A model generated the notes under the pieces. It did not search any database and was not told the origin of the DNA. It saw only the letters and a list, made by a program, of their open reading frames with translations. From the NCBI GenBank assembly GCA_964646575.1, contig CAZYFT010000002.1:1-64000 (forward strand): a stretch of 64,000 nucleotides of DNA. Direction: 5' to 3'. Positions 40,636 through 49,877 of the stretch are shown here, one piece after another (the first letter of the stretch is position 1; each line of letters opens with the position of its first letter). The position numbers and the translations under genes were made by a program. The stretch comes from GCA-016700035 sp964646575 (GTDB taxonomy: Bacteria; Patescibacteriota; Saccharimonadia; CAILAD01; GCA-016700035).

Positions 40636-41556
40636 ATGCCACAGGAGGCTGCCAAAACTCCACAACAAATTGAATATGAGAAATCGATCACTCCTACTAA
40701 GGAGTCGAAAGATCAGCGCACCAGCACGCAAAACCACCTGATGTTTACCGAAATTAAGGATGGCATCGTTGTAATGCGTGATGGCTCTTTGCGTATGGTC
40801 GTACTTGCGAGTGCGCTCAACTTTGACCTTAAGAGCCCGCAAGAACAGGATGCGATCGAATATGCCTACCAAGGATTTTTAAATGGTCTGCATTTTCCGA
40901 TTCAAATTATCGTACGCTCTCGCAAACTCGAACTTGATGGCTACCTGGAAAATCTTGAAGTCTTACAGGCAAATCAAGAAAATCCACTTTTAGCCGGACT
41001 AATGGAAGATTATATTTACAATATTCGTGGGCTTTTGGAGCAAGTAAACATCATGAATAAAGAGTTTTATGTCGTTGTGCCATACTACTTGGATGTCGCG
41101 TCAAAAAAGAAAGATAATGCCGGATTTAAGCTCGCCAGCCTCTTTAAAACTAACACCGACACTATGCAAACCACGGAGATGTTTGAGCAACGCAAACGTG
41201 ATCTTATTCAGCGCACTAATCTTGTTGCGCAAGGGTTGGCACAGCTTGGTATCCGGGCAGCCGTACTCTCAACCCAAGAAATTACCGAGCTCTTCTATAC
41301 TGCCTACAACCAGGAAGAAGCTATTAATCAAAACTTAGTGGACATCGAACAAATGACTACGCCAGTTGTAGAACGCGGCGATGCAGATCCAGAGCCATAT
41401 ACTCAGTCTTCCTACACCGAGCCAGTGCCAGATGATTTATATTCTGCGGCCGCTCAAGCCCAACAACCCGCAGCCCCAACTGAGGGAACTACTCCAGTTC
41501 AACAGCCTGCAGCTCAGCAACCACCACAAAATCCATTGATTGGAGGAGGGGTATAA
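40636..41556 (+). CDS. Separate N-terminal VirB4/TraC-type domain protein, 306 aa
   Basis: It starts 147 nt after prgI and its stop overlaps the next ATG (TAATG). The N-terminal 220 residues have the TraC/TrsE-like region that normally forms the first domain of VirB4: LMFTEIKDGIVVMRDGSLRMVVLASALNF, then FPIQIIVRSRKLELDGYLENLE. The tail is Pro/Gln-rich. Its coupling to the ATPase gene supports a split VirB4: this half would bind the membrane channel, the next one supplies ATPase activity. Confidence 0.78.
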   Translation: MPQEAAKTPQQIEYEKSITPTKESKDQRTSTQNHLMFTEIKDGIVVMRDGSLRMVVLASALNFDLKSPQEQDAIEYAYQGFLNGLHFPIQIIVRSRKLELDGYLENLEVLQANQENPLLAGLMEDYIYNIRGLLEQVNIMNKEFYVVVPYYLDVASKKKDNAGFKLASLFKTNTDTMQTTEMFEQRKRDLIQRTNLVAQGLAQLGIRAAVLSTQEITELFYTAYNQEEAINQNLVDIEQMTTPVVERGDADPEPYTQSSYTEPVPDDLYSAAAQAQQPAAPTEGTTPVQQPAAQQPPQNPLIGGGV

Positions 41557-43463
41557 TGGCGCGCAAACCAAAAGTCGATCCCGCTCAACAGGCCGCCATT
41601 GATATGGCTGCAGCTCAGCAACAAGAAGCTGAACGCGCCTATCGCGAGGGTATTCTTACTCTGCGTGACATTATTGCACCAAGCTCGTTTACCATCGAGA
41701 ATAATTACCTCATTATTGGCACTCGCTATGTGCGCACATTGTTTGTGTACGGCTATCCGCGCACCCTATTTACCGGTTGGCTCTCGCCAATTATCAACCT
41801 CGATGAGGTTATTGATATTTCGCTCAATATCATGCCGGTTGAAAGTCGTGTAGTACTTGAGAACCTCAAGAAAAAAGTAGGTCAACTCGAAGCCTCTGTG
41901 CAAATTAACGCCGAAAAAGGTAAGATTCGCGATCCAGGACTAGAAGCTGCCATTGGTGACGCCGAAGAACTTCGCGACAAGCTCCAGGTAGGTGAAGAAC
42001 GCTTCTTCCGTTTTGGGCTTTACATCACGCTCTACGGAAAGGATATTGAGGAACTCGATCTTATTCAACGCAAAATTGAATCCATCCTCGGAACAAGCCT
42101 CGTCTACACAAAACCTGCTAGCGTACAGATGGAACAAGGTTTCAACTCGACACTCCCAATTGGCACCGATCAGCTGGGTATTTACCGCAACATGAACACG
42201 GGATCACTCTCAACTAGTTTTCCGTTTACTACCGCCGAACTCTCTCGCAATGAAGGGGTTATGTATGGCTTAAACCGCCACAACAATGGACTCGTGCTGT
42301 TTGATCGTTTCAGTCTCGAAAATGCCAACATGGTAGTGTTTGCAAAGTCTGGTTCCGGTAAGAGCTTTACCGTAAAACTCGAGTGCTTGCGCTCGCTCAT
42401 GCTGGGTGCAGAGATCATTATTATCGATCCAGAAAACGAATACCGCACGCTATGTGACGCAGTGGGCGGGAGCTACATTCATTTGTCACTCGCCAGTAGT
42501 ACTCGTATTAACCCATTTGATATCCCAACCACAGTTGATCCCGAAGAAGCCGACAACGCGCTGCGCGCAAACATCATCATGCTACACGGTTTGCTCCGTT
42601 TGATGTGCGGTAAGCTTGAGCCAGCAGAAGAAGCAGACCTGGATGTTGCCCTTATTAATACCTACGCCCAAAAAGGCATTACCAACGATCCGCTAACACA
42701 TCGCAGCCAGCCACCTGTGATGAGCGATCTGTATAACACCCTCATTACCATGGGTGGAACCGGCCCAGCAATTGCCGCCCGTCTGCGTCGCTACACCGAA
42801 GGCACATTCTCTGGTATTTTCTCTCAGCAATCAAACGTCCAGCTCGATAATAAATTTGTCGTCTTCAATATTCGCGACCTCGAAGATGAGTTACGTCCAA
42901 TTGGTATGTATATTACGCTGAACTATATCTGGAACCGTGTAAAAACCGATCGACGTAAGCGCATTCTAGCCGTAGACGAAGCCTGGCAGCTTATGAAGCA
43001 CCCTGACTCGGCATCATTTATGTTCTCAATCGCTAAGCGCGCCCGTAAGTATTATCTAGGACTCACAACCATCTCGCAGGACGTGGAGGACTTCTTAAAC
43101 GACCGCCTGGGACGTGCTGTAGTAAACAACAGCTCATTGCAGGTCCTTCTAAAGCAAGCACCATCCGCCGCCGATGTTGTTGCGGAAACATTCAAGCTAA
43201 CAAGTGAAGAAAAAAACCGCCTAACTCAGTTCCCGGTAGGAGAGGGGCTATTCTTTGCTGGATCTAACCACGTGGTTATTCGCATTTTGGCGAGCCCCAT
43301 GGAAGAGCAGCTCATCACCACTAACCCGCAACAACTTCTCGAACGACAAATGCGCGACCAAGAAGAAGCCCAACTACAGGCCGCAGAACCAGCCCCGGAA
43401 TTGCAACAAACAGCTCCAGAACCACCGGCAACATACCAGCAGCCAGGAGGGCAGGTTAGCTAA
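41556..43463 (+). CDS. VirB4-type secretion ATPase
   Basis: The 635-aa product has an N-terminal VirB4 domain (residues 30-230) and a RecA-like ATPase. Walker A is AKSGSGKSF (263-271) and Walker B is ILAVDEAW (470-477). DPENEYRTLC, the EGTFSGIFS segment and the KRARKYYLGLTTISQDVEDF motif are typical of VirB4/TraC. It energises assembly of, and transport through, the type IV system. It overlaps both neighbours by 1 nt, so the three genes are tightly coupled. Confidence 0.93.
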   Translation: MARKPKVDPAQQAAIDMAAAQQQEAERAYREGILTLRDIIAPSSFTIENNYLIIGTRYVRTLFVYGYPRTLFTGWLSPIINLDEVIDISLNIMPVESRVVLENLKKKVGQLEASVQINAEKGKIRDPGLEAAIGDAEELRDKLQVGEERFFRFGLYITLYGKDIEELDLIQRKIESILGTSLVYTKPASVQMEQGFNSTLPIGTDQLGIYRNMNTGSLSTSFPFTTAELSRNEGVMYGLNRHNNGLVLFDRFSLENANMVVFAKSGSGKSFTVKLECLRSLMLGAEIIIIDPENEYRTLCDAVGGSYIHLSLASSTRINPFDIPTTVDPEEADNALRANIIMLHGLLRLMCGKLEPAEEADLDVALINTYAQKGITNDPLTHRSQPPVMSDLYNTLITMGGTGPAIAARLRRYTEGTFSGIFSQQSNVQLDNKFVVFNIRDLEDELRPIGMYITLNYIWNRVKTDRRKRILAVDEAWQLMKHPDSASFMFSIAKRARKYYLGLTTISQDVEDFLNDRLGRAVVNNSSLQVLLKQAPSAADVVAETFKLTSEEKNRLTQFPVGEGLFFAGSNHVVIRILASPMEEQLITTNPQQLLERQMRDQEEAQLQAAEPAPELQQTAPEPPATYQQPGGQVS

Positions 43464-46400
43464 TGTTTCGCCTGGAGGGTGACTCACAGGACCCGCTCAC
43501 TAGCTCTCGACACTACAAAGATATTAAGAGTGCCGGTAAGCAGTCCAACACTGGACCTGGATCGATGGCTGACAAGGCAGCGAACGGGCATATAGACAGC
43601 CTTTCATCGGCCGGCAAGAAGGGCGGTGAAGCTGCTGCAAAAGGCAGCCCTAGTGCTAGTGGTGCTGCGTCGAAAGGTGCTTCCAGTGCCGGTGCTAGCG
43701 CCACAAAAGAAGCCGGAAAAGCCGCGGCCGATGCGGCGGCTAAAAAATCCATTTCTAAGGCCGTAGGAAAATCGCTCGGTAAAGGCCTTAATGTAAAAGG
43801 TGATCTTGATGATGTAAAACGCACCGCACAAGAAGATGGTGCGGCTGCTGCGGCTGCTGCGGCAGGTCTAAAAGCTGCCGAAACAGTCGCCTCAAAAGTA
43901 CCAATCGCATCGCAAGTCGCAACAGCCATTCGGGCTGGCCAAGCTGCCCTGGCTAAAGTTGGTATCAATATTAAGGATCAGTACATTATGTACATACTCT
44001 TATTGGTGCCAATTCTTGCCCTCGTGCCAGTGATAGTTTTTGCACTTATTGTGTTTTTCGCCTGGAAAAATCCACAAGCTGTCCTCAAGCTTTCATTTAC
44101 CAATTTTAAAACTTTTGTTGGTGCAGCCCAGTCACTCGTCATCGAAAACGGAGGTGCCTCAAAGATGGCTTACGAAGTTGAGGCAGGGAGCAATCGTGCA
44201 GTCGCAGCTCCGGGTGATGCAGCAAAACCAGAGGAAGGCACGTACGAATACAAATTGGCTCAAATTGACTGGGAAAAGGCAAAATATCAAACCCTCCCAC
44301 TTGATAGCCGCTGCGTGATCAAAACAAAAAAAGTTGTTTCTGTTCTCGACGGAAAAGAGAGGTCGATTATTGAGTCTGTAGAGCTTAAAACTAATCCTGG
44401 TAGGGACCTCCAGGGGGTAGCTCGGTCCAACTGTATTAACAATACCTATCCAATTTGGAATACTATGATGCGCTCACAATTTGTGCGTGATGGCGTCAAT
44501 AAAAATCTCAATGTTCGCTACGCATATGCCGAACCGCAAGACTCAACTACACTCGACGAATCTTCCGATGAATTCTCAACCACCCTCCGCGACAAAACTC
44601 TCACCAGAATATGGAATCGTGGCCAAGCTATCAATAAACCCATTCAATCCACACCTGAAGAGGTTACGGCAAATGATGAAGAAGTAAAACGCTTCTTCAC
44701 TAACACCCGAAAAGTTCAAAAGTACGCAGAAGAAACTAACATCGCAAAATATAGCAATGAAGTAATTACTTGTGCTGATATGTATGTCCCGAAAGGGGAT
44801 AGCTACTATCAAAAAGATATCGACAAAATGAATCATGACCTGGCATGCGGCATTAACCCCAAAGATATTCTGCTATATACGACTAGTCCACCCGAAAGCT
44901 CGACAAATGATCCTGATCCATCAATCGCCATCAAGCCAAAACGAGCAGCTCTCAATGTAGTTTGTGATCTCTACTATAATCTTCTTGCCCCAGATAGCGA
45001 TTATGCTCCAGCAGTAGATAAGTACCGACAAAAAGTAAAAGACCGCATCAACTCTGCAGCTGTTGCTGGCTGGCAAGCCATGACATATGCCGATACACAC
45101 CAAAAAAGATTTATCGACCTTAAAGAGTTGGGGGGAGACTTTTATAAAATTTCCGGTATACAGCAAGGTCAAGAATACAATTATGCCCTAGACTACCGAA
45201 AGAATGGAGTTGCGCTCGAACCTGATGCTATCTCCCGCATTGTTGGCTACTACAACAAGCAAGCAGATGCCATTCCAGCCATCCAGCAAGAAAAACAATA
45301 TCAAGATGCATTAAATCTTATCTTCACATACGTAACTTCAGGGGGCGACGCCTCTCCTTGTGATGCAGCTCGAGATACTGGCGAATTCGATAACACAACC
45401 AGCAACGACCCTCAGAGAGACGCAAAAATTAATACTTTTTATAGCGATGTGTATCCTGCATTCAAAAAGGCAATCGCCGGAATAGACTTCTACGCCAACC
45501 CATCACAAAGCAAATCCGTAAGCCAAATTTATACAGACCTCACATACGAAGATCTTCGCTTCCGATTAATTCGCATTGAATCTAACGTTGCAACCGCCGG
45601 AACAGAAGATGGTCCTCAAAACTTTAACCGTATGAACTTCGGCATGAAAGCCTACACAAACGCTTTTACCCTTTCGATGGGTGGAAATTTCCTTACACAA
45701 AATGAGGCTATTAGCCGCGATGAATCGACTCGGGTTGCAAGATACTATGATGACAAAACAAAGGGGATTGCTTGGCGCTTCTTCAACCTTGATAACCCCG
45801 GCTCATTTGCAAGTAGGCTTGCCGTAGCATCTACCGATAAGCCCCAAAATATACCTGGAAATATAACATCGACCATCGCATACGTCATGAACCCAATTAG
45901 AAATGCTGCGGGAGAAAATGGTACCCTTACAGCATTTCTCACGGGTGAGAGCCGTGTTGCTTCCGCTAGTTCAGTCTACGATTCTTCAAACTTAAAGCTA
46001 GACCCGGCAGGTATGCCCGAAGCCTTCAATCAGATCAATCCAATTGAGAATGCGCGCTACATTGAAGGTGTCAAGAAAAATAACCCAACTCTCGCCACCG
46101 AACTCGCTGGCTACGATCAGTGCTTTAAAGAGTTTATTCCAAGCCGGTTCCATCTGCTGAATCCACCTCCTGACAAAGTAGATCTCTACAAAAACGTATG
46201 TACGCCACTCCTAGACAGCACTGCCACGCGAGATCCAAATAGTCTCATTCTCCGCTACCGAGCCTATCACTTTCATATGCTCCAAGCTGATGCACTCGTA
46301 TATTTGTCAGATCCTAATAAGGAAGATCCCAACTTCAGTGCGCCAGAAGGCGGAAGTACAACAAATCCTGTTGCTGCCACTCCAGGCGGTGGAACACCCA

Positions 46401-46879
46401 CTAACCCAAGTGGCGATACCTCAGCATTGCAATGCCCACCAGGAACTACCGACGCGGGTATCGGTGAAAAATATGGTGTCGGCCGCGTGCTCATGCACCG
46501 ACTCCGACTCTGTAATGTACAAGGTATCACCGTAAATGTTTCAATTGCCAATTCGTTGAATGCCATGCTCACCGAGATGAAGGGAGCTGGTATTAATCTT
46601 GGAGGTTGGGGTTATCGAACCTTCGATAAACAGGTGGAGCTCAGAACTACAAATGGCTGTCCGGATACCTATAATAGTCCAGCAAGCACATGCGGAACAC
46701 CAACCGCACGACCTGGACAATCAAATCACGAAAATGGAGAGGCGATCGATTTCACTTCCGGAGGATCAACATTGCGTAGCGGAACTCCAGGCTTCAATTG
46801 GCTTAAAGCAAACGCCGCTCGCTACGGGTTTAAAAATCTGCCTTCAGAATCATGGCACTGGTCGATTGACGGGAAATAA
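43463..46879 (+). CDS. Large membrane-spanning protein with C-terminal M15 (VanY-type) peptidase domain
   Basis: The 1138-aa protein has an Ala/Gly/Ser/Lys-rich cytoplasmic N-terminus (1-160), one span at about 172-197 (YIMYILLLVPILALVPVIVFALIVFFAW), a roughly 800-residue outer domain of unknown fold with scattered Cys, and a C-terminal D,D-/L,D-carboxypeptidase-like domain. Its zinc ligands are visible in SNHENGEAIDF (His1089, Asp1096) and ESWHWS (His1132). This would cut peptidoglycan stem peptides outside the cell as part of the secretion machine, much as VirB1-type lysozymes do elsewhere. Confidence 0.82.
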   Translation: MFRLEGDSQDPLTSSRHYKDIKSAGKQSNTGPGSMADKAANGHIDSLSSAGKKGGEAAAKGSPSASGAASKGASSAGASATKEAGKAAADAAAKKSISKAVGKSLGKGLNVKGDLDDVKRTAQEDGAAAAAAAAGLKAAETVASKVPIASQVATAIRAGQAALAKVGINIKDQYIMYILLLVPILALVPVIVFALIVFFAWKNPQAVLKLSFTNFKTFVGAAQSLVIENGGASKMAYEVEAGSNRAVAAPGDAAKPEEGTYEYKLAQIDWEKAKYQTLPLDSRCVIKTKKVVSVLDGKERSIIESVELKTNPGRDLQGVARSNCINNTYPIWNTMMRSQFVRDGVNKNLNVRYAYAEPQDSTTLDESSDEFSTTLRDKTLTRIWNRGQAINKPIQSTPEEVTANDEEVKRFFTNTRKVQKYAEETNIAKYSNEVITCADMYVPKGDSYYQKDIDKMNHDLACGINPKDILLYTTSPPESSTNDPDPSIAIKPKRAALNVVCDLYYNLLAPDSDYAPAVDKYRQKVKDRINSAAVAGWQAMTYADTHQKRFIDLKELGGDFYKISGIQQGQEYNYALDYRKNGVALEPDAISRIVGYYNKQADAIPAIQQEKQYQDALNLIFTYVTSGGDASPCDAARDTGEFDNTTSNDPQRDAKINTFYSDVYPAFKKAIAGIDFYANPSQSKSVSQIYTDLTYEDLRFRLIRIESNVATAGTEDGPQNFNRMNFGMKAYTNAFTLSMGGNFLTQNEAISRDESTRVARYYDDKTKGIAWRFFNLDNPGSFASRLAVASTDKPQNIPGNITSTIAYVMNPIRNAAGENGTLTAFLTGESRVASASSVYDSSNLKLDPAGMPEAFNQINPIENARYIEGVKKNNPTLATELAGYDQCFKEFIPSRFHLLNPPPDKVDLYKNVCTPLLDSTATRDPNSLILRYRAYHFHMLQADALVYLSDPNKEDPNFSAPEGGSTTNPVAATPGGGTPTNPSGDTSALQCPPGTTDAGIGEKYGVGRVLMHRLRLCNVQGITVNVSIANSLNAMLTEMKGAGINLGGWGYRTFDKQVELRTTNGCPDTYNSPASTCGTPTARPGQSNHENGEAIDFTSGGSTLRSGTPGFNWLKANAARYGFKNLPSESWHWSIDGK

Positions 46880-46882
46880 TCT

Positions 46883-48793
46883 ATGAAAATAAGAAAACTA
46901 CATCTCAATAAATTGAAGGCTAGATTCGTTAGTTTTACGTACATTGTCTCTACATTGCTTCTTATTGTGACGCCAGCTCAAGCTGCGAGCGAACAGCGAC
47001 AAGATATCGAGCGCACTCCTTTTTACGATAAAAATGCTGAACTAATTTGTGGGCCATCTGGCTCATCGCAAGCAGCAGGGGGCGGAGGACTTACGGTTGG
47101 GGGATCAGTCTACTATCTTGGTGATTCCATAGGTGAAGGAGTTAAGACTCCTCTCGAAAAAAATCTCACAACAGCAGGCTATAAGATAGTGGTCAATGCG
47201 AGTAATTCTCGCTCTATCAGTGGTCCGGGAAGAGATGGGTTGTCTGGCTTGGAAGCGGCAGCGAAAGACGCCGCCGTGATTCAAGGCGCTCAAGTAGTAG
47301 TTATTGAGCTTGGCACAAATCCAGAGTCGAATGGTGATTTTGCAGGCAATCTTAATAACCTGATCACACAAATTAAAACAGCCGGCCCACAGGCAAAAAT
47401 CTATCTTGTAGATGTTGCCGTAACGACCGAACAAGCTACTCGACTCGGATCGGCTAATGTAAATAAAGCAATTTATGCAAAAGCCGCAGAGCTCGGTACG
47501 CCAGTGATAAGTAGATTTAAAATTTATTATCCTGGGGGTAATCCGGAAACCTTCGAAAATACTGCAAGCCCCTCATTACCATTTGATGCCGCTGGAATTC
47601 ATAGCCCTAACTCACAAGGTTATGAAGCGCTTGCGGGAGTTATCCAGACCACCATCACTACCTCGAGTGCACTCGCAACACCAAGTGCATCCGACCCCTG
47701 TCAGTGTCCAGTTTCAGGGGGTGCCGGAGGAAGCGCGGCCACCATTAACCTTGCCGGTAACGATAATGTTGAAAAAGCATTTAACTTCTTCGTAAGCAAG
47801 GGCTTTACGCCACAGCAATCTGCCGGAATCGTAGGTAACCTGATTGCAGAATCTGGTGTAAATCCAAAGCGGGTCCAGAGTACCCCAACCCCCGAAGGGG
47901 ACCGAGATAATATTACGGTCAACAACAAAACTGGCTACGGCATCGCACAGTGGACTTCTTCTGGGCGACAGCAAGGCTTGGTTGATCTTGCACGATCCCG
48001 CGGCATGACTATCGAAGGCGATCTAGCGCTTCAGCTCGACTATTTAATGATTGAGCTTACCGTCGGCTATAAAGATGTATATGACGCTATTAAACTTTCC
48101 GCAGACCTTAAGGCCGCTTCAGATGTATTTATGACCAAGTTTGAACGCCCTGCAGATCAGAGTGAAACTGCTCGGCAAAAACGTGCCGGTATGGGGCAGC
48201 AGGTACTAGATCTGTATGGCAACGGCGCAAGTGCCAGTGGCGCCCTCATTAGCGGAGCAACAAACTGTAATACCGGAGCAGGGGGACAGGCGGCCGGCTT
48301 CGTAGGCTTCCCACTCCAAACCACTAAAGCGCGAATGACCGAGCTAAATGGTGGTCAATTTAAGAATGGAGTGATGGGGCAAGGTGGACATCCATATGCA
48401 GCGCACGACATCATGGCCGACCCCGGCACCCCAGTAGCCGCAATTCTATCTGGCAAGGTTGTGCAGGTGGGAACGGATAAGTGTCCGGGTAGACTCATTG
48501 CTGTCTGGAGTGAGCAGGCAGGCGTAACTGTTGCATACCTACACCTATCCATCGAACAAACCATCGTGAAGGAAGGTGATTCTATTGCTGAAGGTCAAAT
48601 AATCGGCTTCGTTGGGCCACCGGCAGCTGGCTGCGGAACCCCGCACCTCCACATTGATGCAAACACAACAGACCGCCGAATAGGCTGCAAGCGTGAAAGT
48701 TGTTCTGCAGAAAACAAAGCGCTGTTTCAGGCTGGAAGCGATAAGATTGGGCTACCAAAATCACTTTTCGATAGCTACCAAAGACTACCGTAA
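46883..48793 (+). CDS. Secreted three-domain cell-wall enzyme: SGNH hydrolase + phage-tail-lysozyme domain + M23 peptidase
   Basis: Signal peptide 1-35. Domain 1 (about 75-258) is an SGNH/GDSL esterase: LGDSIGEG (Ser82), GTN (144-146), and GIHSPN (His240). Domain 2 (about 290-446) matches the phage-tail-lysozyme fold: GIVGNLIAESGVNP with Glu323 as likely catalytic acid, then GYGIAQW. Domain 3 (about 475-600) is LytM/M23: HPYAAHDIMADPGTPV with His503 and Asp509 in the H-x-Y-x-A-x-D variant, and PHLHID (His588, His590). The enzyme could deacetylate or de-esterify, cut glycan strands and cut peptide crosslinks. It follows the M15 gene by 3 nt. Confidence 0.85.
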   Translation: MKIRKLHLNKLKARFVSFTYIVSTLLLIVTPAQAASEQRQDIERTPFYDKNAELICGPSGSSQAAGGGGLTVGGSVYYLGDSIGEGVKTPLEKNLTTAGYKIVVNASNSRSISGPGRDGLSGLEAAAKDAAVIQGAQVVVIELGTNPESNGDFAGNLNNLITQIKTAGPQAKIYLVDVAVTTEQATRLGSANVNKAIYAKAAELGTPVISRFKIYYPGGNPETFENTASPSLPFDAAGIHSPNSQGYEALAGVIQTTITTSSALATPSASDPCQCPVSGGAGGSAATINLAGNDNVEKAFNFFVSKGFTPQQSAGIVGNLIAESGVNPKRVQSTPTPEGDRDNITVNNKTGYGIAQWTSSGRQQGLVDLARSRGMTIEGDLALQLDYLMIELTVGYKDVYDAIKLSADLKAASDVFMTKFERPADQSETARQKRAGMGQQVLDLYGNGASASGALISGATNCNTGAGGQAAGFVGFPLQTTKARMTELNGGQFKNGVMGQGGHPYAAHDIMADPGTPVAAILSGKVVQVGTDKCPGRLIAVWSEQAGVTVAYLHLSIEQTIVKEGDSIAEGQIIGFVGPPAAGCGTPHLHIDANTTDRRIGCKRESCSAENKALFQAGSDKIGLPKSLFDSYQRLP

Positions 48794-48807
48794 AAAGAAA
48801 GGGAACT

Positions 48808-49596
48808 ATGAATAAACTCTCCACTCAAGCCAAGCTGATTATCGGACTCTCATTCGTAACCCTAGTATTGCTCTGCGTGATGATATATGTGCAGTTCGTT
48901 CAGTTTCGTATTGTTAAATCTACCCCCGATACAAACAACTACCCAAGCACAATGGGCCTACTCGTAGTGGAGTTTAATGAAAAATTAGACGCCAAGGCTA
49001 TTCAGGATGCATACAATAAAGATGCAGCAAGTGTTATAAAGTTTAGTTTTGATAGCCCAGCCTATATAGAAGTGTATGATAAGACTCTCAAGATAACGAT
49101 TCAGGAAACTGCTAAAGAAGGTAAGTACAAACTTCTACTTAATAATATTAAATCTGAAGACGGCAGTATATTTAAACAGGAAATTCCTTTTGTCGTAAAG
49201 AATATTGCATACAATGACATGCCCGAAGAAACGCAAAAACTTTTTAATGAGTATGCTTCAGAGGGAGAGACTCTGCCTCAAGATCCAATTGTAGGAGTGC
49301 TCCCTTACCAAACGGATAAGTATAAAATTAGCTACGTTTTTCCAGAAGAAAATGTTGAGATACCCGCAACAATAACTATTACTATGAAATTCTTTGAGCC
49401 AGGTGATAATGCATTACCAGAAACGCCAGCCCAAAGACAGGCTTATTTAAATGACCTCAGAAAATATCGGACCGAAGCGTTAGCCTACCTCAAAGATAAG
49501 GGCATCGATATTAATAAATATGTCATAAAATATACGGAGTTTGATTTACAAAACGAATTTCCGTCTGGATACGTCGCTCAACCAGAAACCGAATAA
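48808..49596 (+). CDS. Bitopic membrane protein, last gene of the secretion operon, 262 aa
   Basis: It starts 14 nt after the three-domain enzyme, with AAAGAAAGGGAACT upstream. One span at residues 10-32 is followed by an outer domain of 225 residues with an Ig-like strand pattern (TMGLLVVEFNEKLDAKAIQ, YKLLLNNIKSEDGSIF, then Lys/Glu-rich helices). The bitopic layout is that of VirB8-like assembly factors, but no VirB8 signature was recognised, so this is only a position-based idea. Confidence 0.65.
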   Translation: MNKLSTQAKLIIGLSFVTLVLLCVMIYVQFVQFRIVKSTPDTNNYPSTMGLLVVEFNEKLDAKAIQDAYNKDAASVIKFSFDSPAYIEVYDKTLKITIQETAKEGKYKLLLNNIKSEDGSIFKQEIPFVVKNIAYNDMPEETQKLFNEYASEGETLPQDPIVGVLPYQTDKYKISYVFPEENVEIPATITITMKFFEPGDNALPETPAQRQAYLNDLRKYRTEALAYLKDKGIDINKYVIKYTEFDLQNEFPSGYVAQPETE

Positions 49597-49604
49597 TTTA
49601 CTTT

Positions 49605-49877
49605 TTAGCCAATACGTATAAATATTTTTTCTAGTTTTTGACCGGTCTTCTTTACGATTTCGCGTTCTATCTGAATTTTACGCATACGAATTTCACTAGC
49701 CTCAACTGGATGACCAACAGTTATACGTAATAAACCCTCGTTAAAACTCACCGAATCAACAGTTACTCCAGACCGTCTTTTTATAATCTCTTTAACCATC
49801 TTAAAAAACTGCAAGATATCAAACTGCGCATCCAAGTTCTTACGTGACAAGCTGTCGCCAATTCTTTCAAAACTCAT
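49605..49877 (-). CDS. DUF721 (DciA-like) protein
   Basis: The 90-aa product overlaps the recF stop region by 4 nt. It has the short DUF721 core: a hydrophobic N-terminal helix FFKMVKEII, then VDSVSFNEGLLRITVGHPVEASEIRMRKIQIEREI and KKIFIRIG-like strand. DUF721 proteins next to recF/dnaA include DciA, a loader of the DnaB replicative helicase in bacteria lacking DnaC, a role that would fit here. Confidence 0.75.
   Translation of the reverse strand: MSFERIGDSLSRKNLDAQFDILQFFKMVKEIIKRRSGVTVDSVSFNEGLLRITVGHPVEASEIRMRKIQIEREIVKKTGQKLEKIFIRIG

Noticed and set aside
46883..48793. Reading the M23 domain as inactive because the usual H-x-G-x-D motif is missing
   Set aside because: A His six residues before the Asp (H-x-Y-x-A-x-D) and the H-x-H pair are present, a variant seen in other M23 proteins.
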